DNA of 64,000 nt from Coccinella septempunctata (taxonomy: Eukaryota; Arthropoda; Insecta; Coleoptera; Coccinellidae). The position numbers and the translations under genes are program-made. Shown piece after piece: positions 22,834-31,592 of the stretch (positions are counted from its first letter, which is position 1; each line of letters starts with the position of its first letter). Below the pieces are notes generated by a model. The model ran no database searches. It saw only the letters and a program-made list of their open reading frames with translations, and was not told the origin of the DNA. The stretch spans positions 19,096,001 through 19,160,000 of the forward strand of contig NC_058192.1 in the NCBI RefSeq assembly GCF_907165205.1. The letters are read 5' to 3'.

Positions 22834-23460
22834 TATTATCCCAGTCAAAAATTTAATGGAATTAAAGTGAACTGGGTGTACTCAATTCGTTCACCCAAAG
22901 ATAAAATAATGATTGGTATAGTTTAATCACCGTTAAGACCTGAAAGTTGTTGAACAGTTCACATCGAGATTTTGATCAGTACTATGTCAATAAAATTATT
23001 TTCCGCCGACCTCTTAATAATAGCACTGTTTAACGTACACGAAATTAGCTGTTAAGGAACCCTTTTATTGGTTAATTTCTTATTAATGCATTATTGTCAT
23101 GGGTAATCGAACATAGAAGTATTCAGCAGCTTCCCAAATAATTATTTTATTTGTATGTCGCATTGATTTTCGTAGTACCTAGCGGGTGAATTGAGAAGAG
23201 ACACATTCTTTAACATATATTATAGGGAATGATATCAATGTGATAACCTCAGAATGTCACAACTAGAATATGCCCTCTATGGACTTCTCGAATTGTTCGA
23301 TCGGTCGCATAAATATCAACATTCCGATATGAACATAAAAAATTTGACTAGGTATCGATAGAAAATTTTTGCAATCAAAAATTCACATTCAATTCAAAAT
23401 GTGGTCGGCAGAAAAATCTTGTAATCAACTCGTTTATTAATTGAGCGATTAATGATCTCG
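22834..23460. other. AT-rich unassigned DNA
   Basis: No gene or repeat recognised. Confidence 0.35.
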
Positions 23461-23466
23461 AACATT

Positions 23467-23492
23467 AACGTGCTCGCTTTTGCTCGCACGTT
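23467..23492. repeat. Short hairpin AACGTGC/GCACGTT
   Basis: AACGTGC and GCACGTT are perfect 7-base inverted arms around a short loop. It is the first of three closely spaced GC-rich hairpins built from GCACG-type motifs. Confidence 0.6.
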
Positions 23493-23559
23493 AAAATATC
23501 TCAATCATTAAAAGCCTAATTGATTATAGTTATTTTCCTATCAAGTGCGGAAAGTGATA

Positions 23560-23632
23560 CTTGCCCGCACGAAACTGCCGTTGCCCGAACGATGCGAAGC
23601 AGAGTTCGGGTAAGTAGTTGAGTGCGGGCAAG
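23560..23632. repeat. Nested hairpin, CTTGCCCGCAC arms
   Basis: CTTGCCCGCAC (23560-23570) pairs perfectly with GTGCGGGCAAG (23622-23632). Inside, GCCCGAAC (23583-23590) pairs with GTTCGGGT (23604-23611) apart from one end base. The nested arrangement in a GC-poor setting suggests a folded transcript or a foldback repeat. Function is unknown. Confidence 0.7.
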
Positions 23633-23827
23633 ACACTTTACGCAAGAGTTAGGAACAATATTTTTTCTACAAGCGCTTGAAATATATAAATATATCCATT
23701 TCACGAAACAGATCATATCTCATTTGATTAATTCATATATGACAGACGTAATTCTGCATGTCACTACTATGGGTTTCTCATCGTTGACGTTCTATGCATA
23801 GAAACATGATAGAATTCTGCTAATCCA

Positions 23828-23899
23828 TTCCCGCACGCAAATGCGTTTCGCGCACGTTTTGGGAAAGTGACTCTTTGCAACTTGGAATGCGTGCGGGAA
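23828..23899. repeat. Hairpin with TTCCCGCACGCA arms
   Basis: TTCCCGCACGCA (23828-23839) is matched exactly by TGCGTGCGGGAA (23888-23899). It shares the CCCGCACG motif with the hairpin 260 bases upstream. Confidence 0.7.
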
Positions 23900-23999
23900 A
23901 AAAGTTGAACGCGCACGCTTGTAGAAAAAATAATTATTTCAACCTCATTTAAATTGAGATGCTCATCAATTAAGTTACAACCTAACTGAAGTAAGCTAG

Positions 24000-24773
24000 T
24001 CAAAACAATAAATAAAAATAAAATGTTGTTATTTTGTTATGTTACCTTTATTAAGAATTTATTTCATTAGAATCTCTATAATTCATAATTAATCTTCCAT
24101 TACATAAATTCGTTATAACTAATGTCAGCAGTAAAAGCTAGGATTATTTTGACTTTGATTATCTGACTGCAGACGATATTTCATATTTAAGATGGACCCT
24201 CGGATGGACCAAGCATAAGCATCATTTTCCCACGCAATTTTCATCCCACATTAACGAAACATCGAGTAGGAATCGACAAACCCATTATCGATGCACTCAA
24301 AACCAGGAACGACATCCCACATCCCCGAAAATGGACCACGTAGTTCGGCGTCCTCGTCGGGCAACAAAAAGAAGCGAGATACAGATTACCCCGTAGTCTC
24401 CTGCCCGCTGGAGTGTTTTATCAATATTTGTTATAAATGGGGTCGGCATTTAGAATGGCTTTATTGCCGCCGGTACGTGACAGGAACATCAATTCTTCGC
24501 GAATTTGATAAAGTGGAAATGATTTTCGAATGTGTGCATAGATATAAGCCCCCGAGCGGCGCGGCGACCGGCGTCGGGCGCTCTCCATCTCTTTCGGTCC
24601 AACCTCGATATCTCCCCGATTTACCGAAACGAAATCGAATCAGCGGCATGGAAATCGGCAACTTCGGTATTTATGAGGCGGGGAAAATGAGATTTTTGGG
24701 CGGCTGTTCTAGTGGTATCGTTGTTAAGAAGCTCATTATCCATCAGCTTATCGCGTCAACACTTGGACACCAG
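24000..24773. other. GC-richer block with an unrecognised 161-codon frame
   Basis: Positions 24291-24776 are open for 161 codons on the plus strand, the longest frame outside the transposons. The product starts MHSKPGTTSHIPENG and is rich in Ser, Arg, Gly and Pro, with no domain I recognise. Part of the minus strand (24461-24661) is open as well, and the last codons run into the GTTGGGGAGCC terminus of the next element, which argues against a real gene end. Regulatory DNA or a chance frame seems more likely. Confidence 0.35.
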
Positions 24774-24775
24774 TA

Positions 24776-26315
24776 GTTGGGGAGCCCAAAAAGAAAATTC
24801 GGAATATACTCGAGCGTGCCAGATAAATATAAGGGGTGATACCTTGGACCCTATAGAGTACCTCTACCAAAAATTAGACCAGTAAATAGGGGGAAGTGTC
24901 TAGGACAGCCTGTCAGAATAGTAAAAAAAATCGATCATTGTACTTACTCGAGCGTGTCAGATAAGATATATGTGATAAATTATTGTTGAAAAGTATATAT
25001 TCTCTTATCTGACTATTTAAGCGTGAAGAAAATGTGTGGGAGGGTGCCAAACTTGCAAAAAAACGTCACGTGTACATTCTCGAGCGTGGTGGATTTTTTT
25101 CTTAATTTAAAGCTAATGATTCGACAATAGCGGAAAAAATATAATCTGACAGTTTTAGCAAGACCAAACGATAAAAATTAGCCATAAAAAACTGACATGG
25201 AACAAAAGGAGCCTGCCATTTATTCTAGTTTCGTTGACGAAGGACTTTTGATGCTCTGACGAGGTCAAATAAGACCGAAACCATGGTCAGCATCTACCGA
25301 GGCATCTACTCTTTGTCGAAGAAATGAAATTTCTAGAAATGAAATTTCTGGTGATACTTCGAGCTATGGTAGTTTGCTAGTTCGATTAAGATCGTAACAT
25401 TTGTTGATTTAATTATCTGCGTATGTTATGCATCTGAATTAATTCGCCATAAAGGTAACAAATATCAGTTTTTTTGAATTATCTCCTCTCCTGGGCTTCA
25501 AATTGTTTCCGCATCCATTATGAAACTTGTAGGTCATAACATTTTCTACAAATTTCGTCTGAAGCATTTTTTTCTATGTTTGAACGTTTACGAGGTATAT
25601 GGCGATGAATGTACATTAGACTAGGATTCTACATTGACCTTGGCCTTTCGCATGTGTGGCTAAGCTCCTGTCCTTTATCGCCCTCTGACTCGAATACGGT
25701 TAAAAGTATAGAAAAGTCCTTCGGACAAAAGTTGTATCAATTTTATTATCTACAACTTTCATAATGAATACAGAAACAATTAGGGGTACAGTAAGTAAGA
25801 TATTTAAAAAAAATGGTTTGTTATCAGCTTCAAACTGTCAGATTAAGAAACCCCCCATGATTAGTGTCATATTAATGGGTCACATGTCTGCAACGCAGAG
25901 ATTAACTATCTGTATGAAAATCTGACACGCTCGAGTAACGATTTTTTTTTAATTTTCAAAGGACCGCTGTGACCTTGCTTTACGTCCGAATTGTCAGTCT
26001 CTTGAAAAGTAGCTTCCTTTGGGTCCGATTAACATATCCGCAAAAAATCTGACACGCTCGAAAAAAATTTTTTTACCATTTTCAACTCGTCTGTACGGCC
26101 AGCCCCACCACGCACACTGTCAGATTAACATGAATTTATTGTCAGCCACCCATAGGGCATATACAGTAGGTATATTTATCTGACAATTTTCTTTACATCT
26201 TTGGAAACCTGCAGAGGCTTTCCCCACCTCTGAAAGTGCATACATCATGAGACTTTTTTTTCTTCCCACCATCTTATCTTCAAAATCCACTAGGTCTCGA
26301 CAACGCTCAACTCTT
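24776..26315 (-). mobile_element. Family M element, copy 1, carrying a family B insertion
   Basis: Starts GTTGGGGAGCC at 24776. Copies of the motif CTCGAGCGTGTCAGAT stand at about 24812 (one change), 24946 and 25080 (degenerate) on one strand, and in complementary form (ATCTGACACGCTCGAG) near 25918 and 26045. The element is homologous, in reverse orientation, to 38218-39252: the GGGGCTGGCCGT segment, the CAGCGGTCCTTTGAAAAT segment and the GAGACCTAGTGGATTTTGAA segment all match. It encodes no protein that I can see. Its far end is uncertain. Confidence 0.75.
25230..25450 (+). repeat. Dispersed repeat family B, unit 3 (nested)
   Basis: TGCTCTGACGAGGTCAAATA and ACCATGGTCAGCATCTACC identify the family. 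It lies inside the family M element and has no counterpart at that position in copy 2 (38218-39252), so it inserted later. A local duplication, AGAAATGAAATTTCT twice in tandem, is present near 25320. Confidence 0.75.
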
Positions 26316-26636
26316 AGATGTTGGTGGACAATCTATTATTCATGCCTCTTTCTTGTGGCTTTCATGGTACCAAATATGTAGGAATGATTCTACTGAATAT
26401 TTTACATAGCACTTTATGGTTCGAATGAAAATTTCTATGGTTCGAATGAAAATTTCAAACAACCTGGAAGTTACTTTGAGTTCTCAAAACGCTGAGAAAA
26501 ATTCTGGAGACTGTATAATTTTGTTTATACATTTATTTTGGAAATTTAGATCTTTCAGAACAATCCATTGGAATTTTAGGAAATTTTGTAAACTTCACAG
26601 TTCAGAACTAATTCCTTTACAATAAAGCGCCAAACA
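26316..26636. other. Unassigned, with a two-copy 21-bp tandem
   Basis: TATGGTTCGAATGAAAATTTC occurs twice head to tail at 26415-26456. Nothing else is recognised. Confidence 0.45.
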
Positions 26637-27300
26637 GGGTGTTCAATCAAAAGATGCCGTTCTATCCATGTGAAAGCCTTCATCAATATATCCACTATAT
26701 CTAATCCATCGATAGAAACTCGGATTCGAGATCTTAATAAACGAACTACCAACTCCATTATGTTACTGCCATAACTACTCGACTCGAATGTAGACTGAAA
26801 CGAAATACCAGAAAGTTTACGAGTCATCTCGATCAATTGCATTAAACTGACACAACTCCCGAAACTCTTACATCGGAATGTGAATCTGAGAGGTTCCGAT
26901 ATTTCACAGCCTCCCACGCTCTTCCCTTGCGAATAAGTAATATCATCCAGTGGACAAAACAAATAAGAGCGCACCCAGAGACGCAGCAGACGTTCCCCTC
27001 TAATTAAAGATGCCGAAAGTCGAAAAATGTGTCCTTCATATGCTCATTTGAAATGCAAAAGTCTCCAAGCTATAATTGGATATAATGGCCTGTTAAATCC
27101 AACACCGTCTTCCCGAAGGTTTTCGCGAATGTCCCAACCGCGCGGTTAGGTTTTTTTTTAATGGTCCTTCGATTCGGATTTCGCGATAGTCGGGGTCAAG
27201 TTAATTGGTCGAAAAAATGGACTCGTTGGGACAGGTTCTGGGAAATTTGGAATACCATATGAGGTGTTCTGATTGAGAATTCGTATCGATCTTTCTTGAT
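26637..27300. other. Less AT-rich unique block
   Basis: The minus strand is open for 132 codons at 26576-26974 with no recognised domain. An ACAGGGTGTTC terminus-like motif lies at the left edge. It could be host DNA; no gene call is justified. Confidence 0.3.
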
Positions 27301-27692
27301 AAGAGACAGTGAAATACAGGGTGTTCCAATTGAAACACGCCTTCTTTAATAACGATTTTTTTCACATAAAATTGCAAAATTGGTCATTTTTAACATTCAG
27401 AAGGTTACTTTTCAGCTATCGATTGGTCATATATTCTCAGCAATACCTAAGCTTGAGAGCTGAATATGGGAAAAAATCTAGAATTTTCTTCTCTGAGTAA
27501 TTTGAAGTCGGAAATACTTTGTTTGCAAGATACAGGGAACCCTGACTATTCACAAATAAATAACAAATTGTTGAATATTTTTGAAACGGCTTGAGACATT
27601 TGAACGAAATTAGATTTGGAAGGACAACTGATTAAGGTGCTTGTTTCACGTTGAATAACTCATCTTCGGCAACTATAGTGGCGTGCGAAAGG
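27301..27692. repeat. CAGGGTG-type MITE end and AT-rich flank
   Basis: TACAGGGTGTTCCAATTGAA near 27316 is a typical left terminus of the CAGGGTG group. No matching right end is found nearby. Confidence 0.45.
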
Positions 27693-27863
27693 ACTGCCTT
27701 AGTGTCGCGCTTGACAGAAAACATCGAATGTGTGTACATACTACAAAACATTAATTTGAGGCACTGAAGGTCCATTCCATGTATTTATGTTCTATGGCTG
27801 CGAATGGATATTCTGTAGTGCAGACATTCGATGTTTCTCTGTCTAGCGCGACACTAAGGCAGT
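27693..27863. mobile_element. Short hairpin MITE, ACTGCCTTAGTG ends
   Basis: ACTGCCTTAGTGTCGCGCT at the left pairs with AGCGCGACACTAAGGCAGT at the right, and the pairing continues through GACAGA and ACATCGAATGT for about 43 bases. AGTGGCGT occurs just outside the left arm (27677-27684) and across the right edge (27861-27868), possibly a target duplication, though it overlaps the arm by three bases. Confidence 0.7.
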
Positions 27864-28436
27864 GGCGTTATATTGAAAAATTTACATACTTCCCATCAAT
27901 TCGTACTGAAAATTGACGTGACAATGATGTCCGAGTCAACTGTCTCAATTGTGATTAGTGACACTAAGCAACTATCTCACTCCAGTCTTTGGAATGTTTA
28001 TTTTCCATGTACCTATGTTCTAAGTTTTCAGAAGTGAATGTCTATTCCATGTATCTATGATCTAAGGTATGAACGCAGCACAACATGGTCAAATAATCAT
28101 TTTTCCAAATTTCCTATGTTTGCGTGGTTGGGAAAATAAACTTTTATTCATTGACATAACGGAGGACATAACACTATAACTTCCGTAAAGGTGACCAGAG
28201 ATTCTTGAATATGAGGCTCTATTTGCAAGGCATTCAACGTAGAACGTAATTAGATATCAGAAAAAAAAACAACATATCAAATGCTTCAACAGGAAACTAG
28301 AGGGCGTTATAACTCTACCCTACTGGTATAAAGCCACATCTACTGACAGGCAAAAACTGCAATATCATATATCTTGTCGTTGGGAAGATATTGACATTTT
28401 AACAATTTTGATCAACATCTTAATAACTGTAGTATA
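27864..28436. other. Unassigned DNA
   Basis: Contains two ATTCCATGTATCTATG-like repeats (near 28010 and 28050, related to 27775) and otherwise nothing recognisable. Confidence 0.35.
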
Positions 28437-29147
28437 CAGGGTGATTCTGACTCGTACAAATATTTCAACGGTAGATTTTTGAGGTGAAAAGAAACACTTT
28501 TTTCCTATACCATTTCTTCCGATTCGGTCCTAATAAAAAGGTATAGACATTTAAAGTTTTCATAATGATCTGTGCCACCCTGGAAAAACAAAATACCTTC
28601 AGAATAACTATATAGCACTACACATCTGTGGATCTTTCAAACAGAATTGTATCTAACCAAAACACCTAATTTTTCAAATTACACAGATGCTTTAATTTTT
28701 GAACATCAAATTACTCGGAAACGGCGCATTATACAAGAAAATATAAGAAGTACTTTCATTTCACAAAACATTTAATTCTTCATTTTCTAGCGTCCAACTG
28801 AGTTTCAAGAGTTGGGTCCTTTGAATTTTTAGTAATTTTATATTGGTCATAATGAGAAAACTGGAAGAAGTGGGTGATATTTTGTGTTCGATGAAGATTC
28901 ATCGAGAGATTCATGAAATAAATGAAAAACTGTATTTCGAAATTCATTTTATTCGATGAAACCGTTTGTGAAAAAGAACTGCAAATAAATTTTTTTTACG
29001 GTTTTTTAGTTTTTTAATAGCTTGTATCCTCGCTTGTATCGTTTAAAGCAAGCCGATTCGAAAAAAATGGTAAGGGAGAAAAGTGTTTCTTTTGACCTCA
29101 AGAATCTACTGTTAAAATATTTGTACGAGTTAAAAATACTCACTCTG
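28437..29147. mobile_element. MITE family A, complete copy (711 bp)
   Basis: Flanked by TA (28435-28436 and 29148-29149). The left terminus is CAGGGTGATTCTGACTCGTA and the right, in complement, starts CAGAGTGAGTATTTTTAAC. The inverted repeats run about 110 bases through CGTACAAATATTT, AGAAACACTTTT or AAGTGTTTCTTTTG, and a CCTATACCATTT or AAATGGTAAGGG segment. No protein is encoded. Other copies: 42066-42684, 58774-59336, the interrupted copy 45295-46894 and a solo end at 15263. Confidence 0.85.
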
Positions 29148-29149
29148 TA

Positions 29150-29719
29150 TATGAAACAAAGTATGGACATAAATAAAACATAGTTTCACCAGGGTTGGTG
29201 GACTATTTCGACTCTTCCTGAGTGTTTTTCTCGAAAAATCTGTGAATTTAAATTGCATGCATAAACGGAAGTATATCGGTTGCATTTCGCAATTTGCCGG
29301 AGCGCATCCACAGCATTAACCAGCCGCCGACAGCGATACCCCCGATAGTTAAATCCGGTAGGCAAAGTTTCGACCCCGAGTTATCCGACCGTAGAGTGAC
29401 TCGGAACGAAGTTACTGCCGACTCGGATCGCACAAAGTCAGAATAATAACGTCGTTATCAGCGTGCATTGTTTCCGTATGAAATTGCATTACCGCTGACC
29501 TACACTTATCGCTTTAAAGTAGTTTGCGACGTGCGGAACACGGACGTAGTCTGGGATTTCGCCAATTTCGCATGATTTATAATCGGTTCTCCGGGGGTTT
29601 TTTGATCCGGATCAAGGGGCCGTATTGTATGACGGCTGTTTTCGTTGTTAATCGGTCGGTTGGAATTGGAGCTTTATGATTGGGTTAATCTCCTGCGGTG
29701 AAGCAGTACAGGATCCACC
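29150..29719. other. GC-richer unique block beside the LINE
   Basis: Single-copy in the window, with no frame over 61 codons. It has homeodomain-like AT cores (for example GATTTATAATCGG, GCTTTATGATTGGG and GGTTAATCTCC) set in a GC-rich background. That composition fits an enhancer, but this is inference. The LINE inserted directly at its right edge. Confidence 0.4.
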
Positions 29720-29723
29720 AAAA

Positions 29724-29732
29724 GTTCGTTCA
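29724..29732 (+). repeat. LINE target-site duplication, left copy
   Basis: GTTCGTTCA, preceded by AAAA, matches exactly the sequence after the poly(A) at 34610-34618. It marks where the element inserted. Confidence 0.85.
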
Positions 29733-29739
29733 TTTTCAT

Positions 29740-29776
29740 TCCATTCCGAGTCATTCGCTTGACAAGAGAAGACGTG
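29740..29776 (+). promoter_or_regulatory. Possible internal Inr + DPE promoter
   Basis: Jockey-type LINEs use a TATA-less promoter inside their 5' end. Here CCATTC has its A at 29743, and AGACGT (29770-29775) begins exactly 28 positions into the transcript if that A is +1, the known DPE spacing. A second initiator-like TCATTCG lies at 29751 but has no motif at the right distance. The first ten bases of the insertion would then lie upstream of +1. This is suggestive only. Confidence 0.4.
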
Positions 29777-30164
29777 CTACAGTGCTCCTAGTGCTATAAA
29801 AGAGAAAGCGGACGAGAAAGTCGAAGTGTCACAGTGCCGTAAAAGTGAAAGCGGAGGTGAAAGTGTACACTGGCGAAGCTGCGGAATTTATGATTCCGTC
29901 TACGAAACTTCCGAAGTTTTTTGTAAGTTCTATAAGTGTATGTGTTATAGAGCGGAAATTCGTTCAAATTCAGTGTATTCAGTGTAGAGTCCAGATCCCA
30001 AGATCGCTGGTTCCACGGATATCACTGGTGAGTCGATTTATTTTTCTGATAGTATAGAAAATATTTAATTTAGCCACATAGCTTAATAGTAACATAGTAG
30101 TAAGGATTTCCAATATTCATTATTATTCCGAAATACCTCATATAGTTCAATACGGACAAAAGCC

Positions 30165-31592
30165 ATGTCGGAGGTCTCAGACAATGAGAGCTCCTACATG
30201 GAAGCTACGGACAACGAAGAATTTAGCGATGGAGATGCAGAGGAGCTTGTAAGGCTCAAAGAAGAGAATGGGCAGTTGAAGGCTCAAATAAATAAACTGA
30301 CTGAAACCGTGTCTCAGTTGGTCGGGGAGATACGCCTCTTGAGAGAGGAAGTTAACAAAAATAAAGCTCCTCAATCCCCTAGTTTTGCTGAAATTGCAAA
30401 ACAGAATACGGCACAGAAATCCCCCACATTTGCAGAAATTGCAAAGCCGGTAGCGGTCCCCAAAAATTCCTCCAAACAGGAAGTAGCTCCAGAACCGGAG
30501 AAGAAGAGAAATTTTGCAACTCAAGTTGCTAAAACCCAGAACGCGCCGCCCACAAAACGCGCGCGTAAAGAAAGTTCATCTTCAGACGAAGAGACCGCAA
30601 AAAAAGCAACGGAGTTACCTAAAAAAGATAAAATTCCACCCATCACGACGATGGGTACAGCCGATTGGGTAGAGATCTCAAAAGCTCTCTACTTGAAGAA
30701 ATTCAGCTACAACAGAGCAACCGTCGTAAAAGACGGGATCAGGATCGTAGCCTCGACTGTGGACGACTACAGGAACATAACAAAATATTTTGACCAGATT
30801 GGTAAGGAGTACTTCACGTACCAGATGGAGGAAGAGAAAAAGATATATGCAGTTATAAGACATCTCCCAATAGATGCTGACCTAGATTTAATAAAAAATG
30901 ATCTAAAGGTCCAAGGAATCCATGACGCCGAGGTGTCCAGAATGACATCCAATAAAACCAAAAAGTTTATACCCTTATACCTGGTAAAAACTCAGAGAAA
31001 GGAGATTTTCGAAATAAGACGCCTCTACAATCTCTGCATTGTAGTGGAATCAAAAAGAAGGGCAGAAAATCCAAGCCAATGCTTCAGATGTCAGAGGTAC
31101 GGACATGCCCAAAACAAGTGCTCTTTTCCATACAGATGCGTCAAATGTTTGGGCAATCATTGCACAAAAGATTGCGAACTTACCAGAAAAGGTGAGGAGA
31201 GAAATGCCACATGCGTTCTGTGCGGTGAAGAAGGCCATCCAGCAAGCTACAAAGGATGTAGCGAATTCAAATTAGTTACAAGGAAGAGGAAAACAGGCCA
31301 GAAATCGGCTCAGCAGAGCACGATTCCTCTAAAAGTCCAGGAGAAAAAGAAGCCCACCCCCTCCAAAGTAGACGACAAGAAAAAAGAAGTACCCAAACCA
31401 GTACAGAAGAAGGAGACACCGAAAATGCCCCAAGCTAAACCCACGATCAACAAAACAAAAGAAAACAGAAAAGTCTCTGAATCCGCCGACGATTTAGACA
31501 CTTTTACTGAAAAAATTTTCAACAAAATCATGTTGAAAATTGAAAGAGAGATGGAGAAAAAACTCCAAGGAATGTTCAGTAAACTGAAATAA
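30165..31592 (+). CDS. LINE ORF1: gag-like nucleic-acid-binding protein
   Basis: A 475-residue protein that, by analogy with Jockey ORF1, binds the element RNA and forms the ribonucleoprotein. An acidic N-terminus (residues 1-25) leads into a heptad-like coiled-coil stretch (about 25-65). A duplicated SPSFAEIAK/SPTFAEIAK motif follows (about 70-105), then a low-complexity Lys/Pro/Ser linker. Next comes a PRE_C2HC-like domain (about 225-300) and three zinc knuckles: C306-C309-H314-C319, C325-C328-H332-C337 and C350-C353-H358-C365. The tail is Lys/Pro-rich with a final amphipathic helix. The start is the first ATG of the frame after a 432-base leader. The stop overlaps the ORF2 start. Confidence 0.9.
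   Translation: MSEVSDNESSYMEATDNEEFSDGDAEELVRLKEENGQLKAQINKLTETVSQLVGEIRLLREEVNKNKAPQSPSFAEIAKQNTAQKSPTFAEIAKPVAVPKNSSKQEVAPEPEKKRNFATQVAKTQNAPPTKRARKESSSSDEETAKKATELPKKDKIPPITTMGTADWVEISKALYLKKFSYNRATVVKDGIRIVASTVDDYRNITKYFDQIGKEYFTYQMEEEKKIYAVIRHLPIDADLDLIKNDLKVQGIHDAEVSRMTSNKTKKFIPLYLVKTQRKEIFEIRRLYNLCIVVESKRRAENPSQCFRCQRYGHAQNKCSFPYRCVKCLGNHCTKDCELTRKGEERNATCVLCGEEGHPASYKGCSEFKLVTRKRKTGQKSAQQSTIPLKVQEKKKPTPSKVDDKKKEVPKPVQKKETPKMPQAKPTINKTKENRKVSESADDLDTFTEKIFNKIMLKIEREMEKKLQGMFSKLK

Noticed and set aside
26576..26974. 132-codon minus-strand frame
   Set aside because: No recognised motif, unusual composition and no supporting splice or promoter context; kept only as part of an unassigned block.
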